A stretch of 64,000 nucleotides of DNA from Liolophura sinensis (lineage: Eukaryota; Mollusca; Polyplacophora; Chitonida; Chitonidae): assembly GCF_032854445.1 (NCBI RefSeq), contig NW_027018047.1, positions 40,235 to 104,234 on the forward strand, given 5' to 3'. Of this stretch, positions 9,516-21,601 are shown piece by piece. The notes beneath the pieces were generated by a model. It was not told the origin of the DNA. It saw only the letters and a list, made by a program, of their open reading frames with translations, and ran no database searches. Position numbers and translations under genes: made by a program. Positions within the stretch are counted from its first letter, which is position 1. The number at the start of each line of letters is the position of its first letter.

Positions 9516-12500
9516 TTGCATTTTTGCCTGGTCTTTTTGTTGATTGAAATCGGCTACACTGTACTCTGTACAATCGCGACTGGTCATTACTATATTCAAC
9601 TTTTGACTATAAGTTATGTGCTCTTCGGTAGCCCAGAAGACCTGAAATCTTTGGGCCAAGCCCATTTAACTCACCCAGCAATTGTCTTACTTCTAAGTCC
9701 AAGACAATCTCAATGTCTTTATCTACGTGTAGAAAAACCACACCATTTGTACATAAAAAACACAAGGTACTTGATACAGTCTGCTGTAAAAAGTACAACT
9801 GACCACAGACCCACATGAATAAGGTGCCAAAAGATGCGGAATTGAGGAAGGTATTGGCAGCTGTTGAAAAATTGCAAATTTCCCTGGTTTCCATGGAGTA
9901 AGAGCCGTTGTTGTGCACGTGATTATGACATAAATGATTATTCAATTGTCGCTACAGCCAAAAGTATTGGTCGGAGAGCAACGCGGATTGCACCATTCGA
10001 TTTCTCGTCACAAAATACGTCGGATTAGCCTCTTACCAGCAGCACTGGAACAGTTTTTCCACTTTTGCATTTTTGCCTGGTCTTTTTGTTAATTGAAATC
10101 GGCTACACTGTACTCTGTACAATCGCGACTGGTCATAACTATATTCAACTTTTGACTATAAGTTATGTGCCCTTCGGTAGCCCAGAAGACCTGAAATCTT
10201 TGGGCCAAGCCCATTTAACTCACCCAGCAATTGTCTTACTTCTAAGTGAAAGACAATCTCAATGTCTTAATCTACGTGTAGAAAAACCACACCATTTGTA
10301 CGTGAAAAACACAAGGTACTTGATACAGTCTGCTGTAAAAAGTACAACTGACCACAGACCCACATGAATAAGGTGCCAAAAGATGCGGAATTGAGGCAGG
10401 TATTGGCAGCTGTTGAAAAATTGCAAATTTCCCTGGTTTCCATGGAGTAAGAGCCGTTGTTGTGCACGTGATTATGACATAAATGATCATTCAATTGTCG
10501 CTACAGCCAAAAGTATTGGTCGGAGAGCAACGCGGATTGCACCATTCGATTTCTCGTCACAAAATACGTCGGATTAGCCTCTTACCAGCAGCTCTGGAAC
10601 AGTTTTTCCACTTTTTCATTTTTGCCTGGTCTTTTTGTTAATTGAAATCGGCTACACTGTACTCTGTACAATCGCGACTGGTCATTACTATATTCAACTT
10701 TTGACTATAAGTTATGTGCCCTTCGGTAGCCCAGAAGACGTCATTTGGGCCAAGCCCATTTAACTCACCCAGCAATTGTCTTACTTCTAAGTGCAAGACA
10801 ATCTAAATGTCTTTATCTACGTGTAGAAAAAACCAGACCATTTGTATATAAAAAAACACAAGGTACTTGATACAGTCTGCTGTAAAAAGTACAACTGACC
10901 ACAGACCCACATGAATAAGGTGCCAAAAGATGCGGAATTGAGCCAGGTATCGGCAGCTGTTGAAAAATTGCAAATTTCCCTGGTTTCCATGGAGTAAGAG
11001 CCGTTGCTGTGCACGTGATTATGACATAAATGATCATTCAATTGTCACTACAGCCAAAAGTATTGGTCGGACAGCAACGCGGTTTGCACCATTCGATTTT
11101 TCGTCACAAAATACGTCGGATTAGCCTCTTACTAGTAGCACTGAAACAGTTTTTCCACTTTTGCATTTTTGCCGGGTCTTTTTGTTAATTGAAATCGGCT
11201 ACACTGTACTCTGTACAATCGCGACTGGTCATTACTATATTCAACTTTTGACTATAAGTTATGTGCCCTTCGGTAGCCCAGAAGACGTCAAATCTTTGGG
11301 CCAAGCCCATTTAACTCACCCAGCAATTGTCTTACTTCTAAGTGCAAGACAATCTAAATGTCTTTATCTACGTGTAGAAAAACCACACCCATTTGTATAT
11401 AAAAAACACAAGGTACTTGATACAGTCTGCTGTAAAAAGTACAAACTGACCACAGACCCACATGAATAAGGTGCCAAAAGATGCGGAATTGAGCCAGGTA
11501 TCGGCAGCTGTTGAAAAATTGCAAATTTCCCTGGTTTCCATGGAGTAAGAGCCGTTGCTGTGCACGTGATTATGACATAAATGATCATTCAATTGTCACT
11601 ACAGCCAAAAGTATTGGTCGGACAGCAACGCGGTTTGCACCATTCGATTTCTCGTCACAAAATACGTCGGATTAGCCTCTTACTAGTAGCACTGAAACAG
11701 TTTTTCCACTTTTGCATTTTTGCCTGGTCTTTTTGTTAATTGAAATCGGCTACACTGTACTCTGTACAATCGCGACTGGTCATTACTATATTCAACTTTT
11801 GACTATAAGTTATGTGCCCTTCGGTAGCCCAGAAGACGTCAAATCTTTGGGCTAAGCCCATTTAACTCACCCAGCAATTGTCTTACTTCTAAGTGCAAGA
11901 CAATCTCAATGTCTTTATCTACGTGTAGAAAAACCACACCATTTGTACGTGAAAAACACAAGGTACTTGATACAGTCTGCTGTAAAAAGTACAACTGAAC
12001 ACTGACCCACTTCAGTAAGGTGCCAAAAGATGCAGAATTGAGCCAGGCATAGGCAGCTGTTGAAAAATTGCAAATTTCACAGGTTTCCATGGAGTAAGAG
12101 CCGTTGCTGGGCACGTGATTGTGACATAAATGATCATTCAATTGTCACTACAGCCAAAAGTATTGGTCGGAGAGCAACCCGGTTTGCACCATTCGATTTC
12201 TCGTCACAAAATTCGTCGGATTAGCCTCTTACCAGCAGCACTGGAACAGTTTTTCCACTTTTGCATTTTTGCCTGGTCTTTTTGTTAATTGAAACCGGCT
12301 ACACTGTACTCTGTACAATCGCGACTGGTCATTACTATATTCAACTTTTGACTATAAGTTATGTGCCCTTCGGTAGCCCAGAAGACCTGAAATCTTTTGG
12401 CCAAGCCCATTTAACTCACCCAGCAATTGTCTTACTTCTAAGTCCAAGACAATCTCAATGTCTTTATCTACGTGTAGAAAAACCACACCATTTGTACATA

Positions 12501-14456
12501 AAAAACACAAGGTACTTGATACAGTCTGCTGTAAAAAGTACAACTGACCACAGACCCACATGAATAAGGTGCCAAAAGATGCGGAATTGAGGCAGGTATC
12601 AGCAGCTGTTGAAAAATTGCAAATTTCCCTGGTTTCCATGGAGTAAGAGCCGTTGTTGTGCACGTGATTATGACATCAATGATTATTTAATTGTCGCTAC
12701 AGCCAAAAGTATTGGTCGGAGAGCAACGCGGATTGCACCATTCGATTTCTCGTCACAAAATACGTCGGATTAGCCTCTTACCAGCAGCTCTGGAACAGTT
12801 TTTCCACTTTTGCATTTTTGCCTGGTCTTTTTGTTAATTGAAATCGGCTACACTGTACTATGTACCATCGCGACTGGTCATTACTATATTCAACTTTTGA
12901 CTATATGTTATGTGCCCTTCGGTAGCCCAGAAGACGTCAAATGTTTGGGCTAAGCCCATTTAACTCACCCAGCAATTGCCTTACTTCTAAGTCCAAGACA
13001 ATCTCAATGTCTTTATCTACGTGTAGAAAAACCACACCATTTGTACATGAAAAACACAAGGTACTTGATACAGTCTGCTGTAAAAAGTACAACTGAACAC
13101 TGACCCACTTCAGTAAGGTGCCAAAAGATGCGGAATTGAGCCAGGCATCGGCAGCTGTTGAAAAATTGCAAATTTCCCTGGTTTCCATGGAGTAAGAGCC
13201 GTTGCTGGGCACGTGATTATGACATAAATGATCATTCAATTGTCGCTACAGCCAAAAGTATTGGTCGGAGAGCAACGCGGTTTGCACCATTCGATTTCTC
13301 GTCACAAAATACGTCGGATTAGCCTCTTACTAGTAGCACTGGAACAGCTTTTTCACTTTTGCATTTTTGCCTGGTCTTTTTGTTAATTGAAACCGGCTAC
13401 ACTGTACTCTGTACAATCGCGACTGGTCATTACTATATTCAACTTTTGACTAAAAGTTATGTGCCCTTCGGTAGCCCAGAAGACCTAAAATCTTTGGGCC
13501 AAGCCCATTTAACTCACCCAGCAATTGTCTTACTTCTATGTCCAAGACAATCTCAATGTCTTTATCTACGTGTAGAAAAACCACACCATTTGTACATGAA
13601 AAACACAAGGTACTTGATACAGTCTGCTGTAAAAAGTACAACTGAACACTGACCCACTTCAGTAAGGTGCCAAAAGATGCGGAAATGAGCCAGGCATCGG
13701 CAGCTGTTGAAAAATTGCAAATTTCCCTGGTTTCCATGGAGTAAGAGCCGTTGCTGCGCACGTGATTATGACATCAATGACCATTCAATTGTCGCTACAG
13801 CCAAAAGTATTGGCCGGACAGCAACGCGGTTTGCACCATTCGATTTGTCGTCACAAAATACGTCGGATTAGCCTCTTACCAGCAGCTCTGGAACAATTTT
13901 TCCAATTTTGCATTTTTGCTTGTTCTTTTTGTAAATTGAAATCGGCTACACTGTACTATGTACCATCGCGACTGGTCATTACTATATTCAACTTTTGACT
14001 ATATGTTATGTGCCCTTCGGTAGCCCAGAAGACGTCAAATGTTTGGGCTAAGCCCATTTAACTCACCCAGCAATTGCCTTACTTCTAAGTCCAAGACAAT
14101 CTCAATGTGTTTATCTACGTGTAGAAAAACCACACCATTTGTACGTGAAAAACACAAGGTACTTGATACAGTCTGCTGTAAAAAGTACAACTGAACACTG
14201 ACCCACTTCAGTAAGGTGCCAAAAGATGCGGAATTGAGCCAGGCATCGGCAGCTGTTGAAAAATTGCAAATTTCCCTGGTTTCCATGGAGTAAGAGCCGT
14301 TGATACGCACGTGATTATGACATAAATGATCATTCAATTGTCGCTACAGCCAAAAGTATTGGTCGGAGAGCAACGCGGATTGCACCATTCGATTTCTCGT
14401 CACAAAATACGTCGGATTAGCCTCTTACCAGCAGCACTGGAACAGTTTTTCCACTT
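9516..14456. repeat. Nine-monomer higher-order repeat, copy 1 (a-i)
   Basis: Nine units start (phase of the GCATTTTTGCC box) near 9516 a, 10065 b, 10614 c, 11161 d, 11710 e, 12261 f, 12810 g, 13359 h and 13908 i; total 4941 bp. Marks: a GTGCTCTTCGG; b AGTGAAAGAC; c CTTTTTCATTT; d CATTTTTGCCGGG; e GCAGAATTGAGCCAGGCATA and a CACAGG box (12081); f ATCTTTTGGCC; g GTCAAATG with CTATATG; h CTAAAAGTTATG and TTCTATGTCC; i TTGTTCTTTTTGTAAATTG. The c and d units carry private indels (4-bp loss near 10743, single-base gains near 10829, 10857, 11389 and 11443). Confidence 0.88.
10845..10852 (+). promoter_or_regulatory. TATA-like TATATAAA created in c and d monomers
   Basis: Most monomers read TTGTACATAAAA here. 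In c and d units a C-to-T change gives TATATAAA, a perfect match to the TATAWAAR consensus. The same change occurs near 11396, 15789, 16338, 21836, 22385, 26229, 29519 and 47164. Promoter activity is not shown, and the shared change may only reflect common descent. Confidence 0.2.
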
Positions 14457-17400
14457 TTGCATTTTTGCCTGGTCTTTTTGTTAATTGAAACCGGCTACAC
14501 TGTACTCTGTACAATCGCGACTGGTCATTACTATATTCAACTTTTGACTATAAGTTATGTGCTCTTCGGTAGCCCAGAAGACCTGAAATCTTTGGGCCAA
14601 GCCCATTTAACTCACCCAGCAATTGTCTTACTTCTAAGTCCAAGACAATCTCAATGTCTTTATCTACGTGTAGAAAAACCACACCATTTGTACATAAAAA
14701 ACACAAGGTACTTGATACAGTCTGCTGTAAAAAGTACAACTGACCACAGACCCACATGAATAAGGTGCCAAAAGATGCGGAATTGAGGAAGGTATTGGCA
14801 GCTGTTGAAAAATTGCAAATTTCCCTGGTTTCCATGGAGTAAGAGCCGTTGTTGTGCACGTGATTATGACATAAATGATTATTCAATTGTCGCTACAGCC
14901 AAAAGTATTGGTCGGAGAGCAACGCGGATTGCACCATTCGATTTCTCGTCACAAAATACGTCGGATTAGCCTCTTACCAGCAGCACTGGAACAGTTTTTC
15001 CACTTTTGCATTTTTGCCTGGTCTTTTTGTTAATTGAAATCGGCTACACTGTACTCTGTACAATCGCGACTGGTCATTACTATATTCAACTTTTGACTAT
15101 AAGTTATGTGCCCTTCGGTAGCCCAGAAGACCTGAAATCTTTGGGCCAAGCCCATTTAACTCACCCAGCAATTGTCTTACTTCTAAGTGAAAGACAATCT
15201 CAATGTCTTTATCTACGTGTAGAAAAACCACACCATTTGTACGTGAAAAACACAAGGTACTTGATACAGTCTGCTGTAAAAAGTACAACTGACCACAGAC
15301 CCACATGAATAAGGTGCCAAAAGATGCGGAATTGAGGCAGGTATTGGCAGCTGTTGAAAAATTGCAAATTTCCCTGGTTTCCATGGAGTAAGAGCCGTTG
15401 TTGTGCACGTGATTATGACATAAATGATCATTCAATTGTCGCTACAGCCAAAAGTATTGGTCGGAGAGCAACGCGGATTGCACCATTCGATTTCTCGTCA
15501 CAAAATACGTCGGATTAGCCTCTTACCAGCAGCTCTGGAACAGTTTTTCCACTTTTTCATTTTTGCCTGGTCTTTTTGTTAATTGAAATCGGCTACACTG
15601 TACTCTGTACAATCGCGACTGGTCATTACTATATTCAACTTTTGACTATAAGTTATGTGCCCTTCGGTAGCCCAGAAGACGTCAAATCTTTGGGCCAAGC
15701 CCATTTAACTCACCCAGCAATTGTCTTACTTCTAAGTGCAAGACAATCTAAATGTCTTTATCTACGTGTAGAAAAACCAGACCATTTGTATATAAAAAAC
15801 ACAAGGTACTTGATACAGTCTGCTGTAAAAAGTACAACTGACCACAGACCCACATGAATAAGGTGCCAAAAGATGCGGAATTGAGCCAGGTATCGGCAGC
15901 TGTTGAAAAATTGCAAATTTCCCTGGTTTCCATGGAGTAAGAGCCGTTGCTGTGCACGTGATTATGACATAAATGATCATTCAATTGTCACTACAGCCAA
16001 AAGTATTGGTCGGACAGCAACGCGGTTTGCACCATTCGATTTTTCGTCACAAAATACGTCGGATTAGCCTCTTACTAGTAGCACTGAAACAGTTTTTCCA
16101 CTTTTGCATTTTTGCCGGGTCTTTTTGTTAATTGAAATCGGCTACACTGTACTCTGTACAATCGCGACTGGTCATTACTATATTCAACTTTTGACTATAA
16201 GTTATGTGCCCTTCGGTAGCCCAGAAGACGTCAAATCTTTGGGCCAAGCCCATTTAACTCACCCAGCAATTGTCTTACTTCTAAGTGCAAGACAATCTAA
16301 ATGTCTTTATCTACGTGTAGAAAAACCACACCATTTGTATATAAAAAACACAAGGTACTTGATACAGTCTGCTGTAAAAAGTACAACTGACCACAGACCC
16401 ACATGAATAAGGTGCCAAAAGATGCGGAATTGAGCCAGGTATCGGCAGCTGTTGAAAAATTGCAAATTTCCCTGGTTTCCATGGAGTAAGAGCCGTTGCT
16501 GTGCACGTGATTATGACATAAATGATCATTCAATTGTCACTACAGCCAAAAGTATTGGTCGGACAGCAACGCGGTTTGCACCATTCGATTTCTCGTCACA
16601 AAATACGTCGGATTAGCCTCTTACTAGTAGCACTGAAACAGTTTTTCCACTTTTGCATTTTTGCCTGGTCTTTTTGTTAATTGAAATCGGCTACACTGTA
16701 CTCTGTACAATCGCGACTGGTCATTACTATATTCAACTTTTGACTATAAGTTATGTGCCCTTCGGTAGCCCAGAAGACGTCAAATCTTTGGGCTAAGCCC
16801 ATTTAACTCACCCAGCAATTGTCTTACTTCTAAGTGCAAGACAATCTCAATGTCTTTATCTACGTGTAGAAAAACCACACCATTTGTACGTGAAAAACAC
16901 AAGGTACTTGATACAGTCTGCTGTAAAAAGTACAACTGAACACTGACCCACTTCAGTAAGGTGCCAAAAGATGCAGAATTGAGCCAGGCATAGGCAGCTG
17001 TTGAAAAATTGCAAATTTCACAGGTTTCCATGGAGTAAGAGCCGTTGCTGGGCACGTGATTGTGACATAAATGATCATTCAATTGTCACTACAGCCAAAA
17101 GTATTGGTCGGAGAGCAACCCGGTTTGCACCATTCGATTTCTCGTCACAAAATTCGTCGGATTAGCCTCTTACCAGCAGCACTGGAACAGTTTTTCCACT
17201 TTTGCATTTTTGCCTGGTCTTTTTGTTAATTGAAACCGGCTACACTGTACTCTGTACAATCGCGACTGGTCATTACTATATTCAACTTTTGACTATAAGT
17301 TATGTGCCCTTCGGTAGCCCAGAAGACCTGAAATCTTTTGGCCAAGCCCATTTAACTCACCCAGCAATTGTCTTACTTCTAAGTCCAAGACAATCTCAAT

Positions 17401-19397
17401 GTCTTTATCTACGTGTAGAAAAACCACACCATTTGTACATAAAAAACACAAGGTACTTGATACAGTCTGCTGTAAAAAGTACAACTGACCACAGACCCAC
17501 ATGAATAAGGTGCCAAAAGATGCGGAATTGAGGCAGGTATCAGCAGCTGTTGAAAAATTGCAAATTTCCCTGGTTTCCATGGAGTAAGAGCCGTTGTTGT
17601 GCACGTGATTATGACATCAATGATTATTCAATTGTCGCTACAGCCAAAAGTATTGGTCGGAGAGCAACGCGGATTGCACCATTCGATTTCTCGTCACAAA
17701 ATACGTCGGATTAGCCTCTTACCAGCAGCTCTGGAACAGTTTTTCCACTTTTGCATTTTTGCCTGGTCTTTTTGTTAATTGAAATCGGCTACACTGTACT
17801 ATGTACCATCGCGACTGGTCATTACTATATTCAACTTTTGACTATATGTTATGTGCCCTTCGGTAGCCCAGAAGACGTCAAATGTTTGGGCTAAGCCCAT
17901 TTAACTCACCCAGCAATTGCCTTACTTCTAAGTCCAAGACAATCTCAATGTCTTTATCTACGTGTAGAAAAACCACACCATTTGTACATGAAAAACACAA
18001 GGTACTTGATACAGTCTGCTGTAAAAAGTACAACTGAACACTGACCCACTTCAGTAAGGTGCCAAAAGATGCGGAATTGAGCCAGGCATCGGCAGCTGTT
18101 GAAAAATTGCAAATTTCCCTGGTTTCCATGGAGTAAGAGCCGTTGCTGGGCACGTGATTATGACATAAATGATCATTCAATTGTCGCTACAGCCAAAAGT
18201 ATTGGTCGGAGAGCAACGCGGTTTGCACCATTCGATTTCTCGTCACAAAATACGTCGGATTAGCCTCTTACTAGTAGCACTGGAACAGCTTTTTCACTTT
18301 TGCATTTTTGCCTGGTCTTTTTGTTAATTGAAACCGGCTACACTGTACTCTGTACAATCGCGACTGGTCATTACTATATTCAACTTTTGACTAAAAGTTA
18401 TGTGCCCTTCGGTAGCCCAGAAGACCTAAAATCTTTGGGCCAAGCCCATTTAACTCACCCAGCAATTGTCTTACTTCTATGTCCAAGACAATCTCAATGT
18501 CTTTATCTACGTGTAGAAAAACCACACCATTTGTACATGAAAAACACAAGGTACTTGATACAGTCTGCTGTAAAAAGTACAACTGAACACTGACCCACTT
18601 CAGTAAGGTGCCAAAAGATGCGGAAATGAGCCAGGCATCGGCAGCTGTTGAAAAATTGCAAATTTCCCTGGTTTCCATGGAGTAAGAGCCGTTGCTGCGC
18701 ACGTGATTATGACATCAATGACCATTCAATTGTCGCTACAGCCAAAAGTATTGGCCGGACAGCAACGCGGTTTGCACCATTCGATTTGTCGTCACAAAAT
18801 ACGTCGGATTAGCCTCTTACCAGCAGCTCTGGAACAATTTTTCCAATTTTGCATTTTTGCTTGTTCTTTTTGTAAATTGAAATCGGCTACACTGTACTAT
18901 GTACCATCGCGACTGGTCATTACTATATTCAACTTTTGACTATATGTTATGTGCCCTTCGGTAGCCCAGAAGACGTCAAATGTTTGGGCTAAGCCCATTT
19001 AACTCACCCAGCAATTGCCTTACTTCTAAGTCCAAGACAATCTCAATGTGTTTATCTACGTGTAGAAAAACCACACCATTTGTACGTGAAAAACACAAGG
19101 TACTTGATACAGTCTGCTGTAAAAAGTACAACTGAACACTGACCCACTTCAGTAAGGTGCCAAAAGATGCGGAATTGAGCCAGGCATCGGCAGCTGTTGA
19201 AAAATTGCAAATTTCCCTGGTTTCCATGGAGTAAGAGCCGTTGATACGCACGTGATTATGACATAAATGATCATTCAATTGTCGCTACAGCCAAAAGTAT
19301 TGGTCGGAGAGCAACGCGGATTGCACCATTCGATTTCTCGTCACAAAATACGTCGGATTAGCCTCTTACCAGCAGCACTGGAACAGTTTTTCCACTT
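14457..19397. repeat. Nine-monomer higher-order repeat, copy 2 (a-i)
   Basis: Units start at 14457 a, 15006 b, 15555 c, 16104 d, 16653 e, 17202 f, 17751 g, 18300 h and 18849 i; every monomer is 549 bp and the total is again 4941 bp. All diagnostic marks of copy 1 recur in order, including the rare CATTTTTGCCGGG of d and the CACAGG box at 17022. Copies 1 and 2 differ at only scattered single positions where I compared them. This is the cleanest full copy and a good reference for the repeat. Confidence 0.9.
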
Positions 19398-21601
19398 TTG
19401 CATTTTTGCCTGGTCTTTTTGTTAATTGAAACCGGCTACACTGTACTCTGTACAATCGCGACTGGTCATTACTATATTCAACTTTTGACTATAAGTTATG
19501 TGCCCTTCGGTAACCCAGAAGACCTGAAATCTTTGGGCCAAGCCCATTTAACTCACCCAGCAATTGTCTTACTTCTAAGTGCAAGACAATCTCAATGTCT
19601 TTATCTACGTGTAGAAAAACCACACCATTTGTACATAAAAAACACAAGGTACTTGATACAGTCTGCTGTAAAATGTACAACTGACCACAGACCCACATGA
19701 ATAAGGTGCCAAAAGATGCGGAATTGAGGCAGGTATCGGCAGCTGATGAAAAATTGCAAATTTGCCTGGTTTCCATGGAGTAAGAGCCGTTGCTGTGCAC
19801 GTGATTATGACATAAATGATCATTCAATTGTCACTACAGCCAAAAGTATTAGTCGGAGAGCAACGCGGTTTGCGCCATTCGATTTGTCGTCTCAAAATAC
19901 GTCGGATTAGCCTCTTACCAGCAGCACTGGAACAATTTTTCCAATTTTGCATTTTTGCCTGGTCTTTTTGTAAATTGAAATCGGCTACACTGTACTATGT
20001 ACCATCGCGACTGGTCATTACTATATTCAACTTTTGACTATATGTTATGTGCCCTTCGGTAGCCCAGAAGACGTCAAATGTTTGGGCTAAGCCCATTTAA
20101 CTCACCCAGCAATTGCCTTACTTCTAAGTCGAAGACAATCTCAATGTGTTTATCTACGTGTAGAAAAACCACACCATTTGTACATGAAAAACACAAGGTA
20201 CTTGATACAGTCTGCTGTAAAAAGTACAACTGAACACTGACCCACTTCAGTAAGGTGCCAAAAGATGCGGAATTGAGCCAGGCATCGGCAGCTGTTGAAA
20301 AATTGCAAATTTCCCTGGTTTCCATGGAGTAAGAGCCGTTGCTACGCACGTGATTATGACATAAATGATCATTCAATTGTCGCTACAGCCAAAAGTATTG
20401 GTCGGAGAGCAACGCGGATTGCACCATTCGATTTCTCGTCACAAAATACGTCGGATTAGCCACTTACTAGTAGCACTGGAACAGTTTTTCCACTTTTGCA
20501 TATTTGCCTGGTCTTTTTGTTAATTGAAACCGGCTACACTGTACTCTGTACAATCGCGACTGGTCATTACTATATTCAACTTTTGACTATAAGTTATGTG
20601 CCCTTCGGTAGCCCAGAAGACCTGAAATCTTTCGGCTAAGCCCATTTAACTCACCCAGCAATTGCCTTACTTTCTTATTTCTAAGTACAAGACAATCTCA
20701 ATGTCTTTATCTACGTGTAGAAAAAGCACACCATTTGTACGTGAAAAACACAAGGTACTTGATACAGTCTGCTGTAAAAAGTACAACTGACCAAAGACCC
20801 ACTTCAGTAAGGTGCCAAAAGATGCGGAATTGAGCCAGGCATCGGCAGCTGTTAAAAAATTGCAAATTTCCCTGGTTTCCATGGAGTAAGAGCCGTTGCT
20901 GGGCACGTGATTATGACATCAATGATCATTCAATTGTCGCTACAGCCAAAAGTATTGGTCGGAGAGCAACGCAGCTTGCACCATTCGATTTGTCGTCACA
21001 AAATACGTCGGATTAGCCTCTTACCAGCAGCACTGGAACAATTTTTCCAATTTTGCATTTTTGCCTGGTCTTTTTGTTAATTGAAATCGGCTACACTGTA
21101 CTATGTACCATCACGACTGGTCATTACTATATTCAACTTTTGACTATATGTTATGTGCCCTTCGGTAGCCCAGAAGACGTCAAATCTTTCGGCTAAGCCC
21201 ATTTAACTCACCCAGCAATTGTCTTACTTCTAAATCCAAGACAATCTCAATGTCTTTATCTACGTGTAGAAAAACCACACCATTTGTACATAAAAAACAC
21301 AAGGTACTTGATACAGTCTGCTGTAAAAAGTACAACTGACCACAGACCCACATGAATAAGGTGCCAAAAGATGCGGAATTGAGGAAGGTATTGGCAGCTG
21401 TTGAAAAATTGCAAATTTCCCTGGTTTCCATGGAGTAAGAGCCGTTGTTGTGCACGTGATTATGACATAAATGATTATTCAATTGTCGCTACAGCCAAAA
21501 GTATTGGTCGGAGAGCAACGCGGTTTGCACCATTCGATTTCTCGTCACAAAATACGTCGGATTAGCCTCTTACCAGCACCACTGGAACAGTTTTTCCACT
21601 T
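19398..21601. repeat. Four-monomer interlude of a different family
   Basis: Monomers of this family interrupt the higher-order repeat. From 19398 to about 20660 the sequence matches 41421-42680 at a constant offset of 22023 bp (marks GGTAACCC, AAAATGTAC, TATTAGTCGG, GTCTCAAAATACG, GATTAGCCACTTAC), and the noisier 32.6-33.8 kb copy. From about 20660 it carries the 8-bp insertion and the TTTCGGCTAAG mark also found near 39.4-39.9 kb. The last monomer has CAGCACCACTGG, seen only here. Confidence 0.75.
20671..20678. other. 8-bp insertion variant (557-bp monomers)
   Basis: The usual CCTTACTTCTAAG becomes CCTTACTTTCTTATTTCTAAG in this monomer. The extra 8 bp look like a slippage copy of neighbouring sequence. 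The same event marks eight more monomers, near 36626, 37185, 39393, 45440, 45996, 53142, 59745 (with TTTTT instead of TTATT) and 61949. Because it is rare and easily scored, it traces shared descent between distant segments. None lies in a canonical a-i higher-order repeat unit. Confidence 0.8.
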
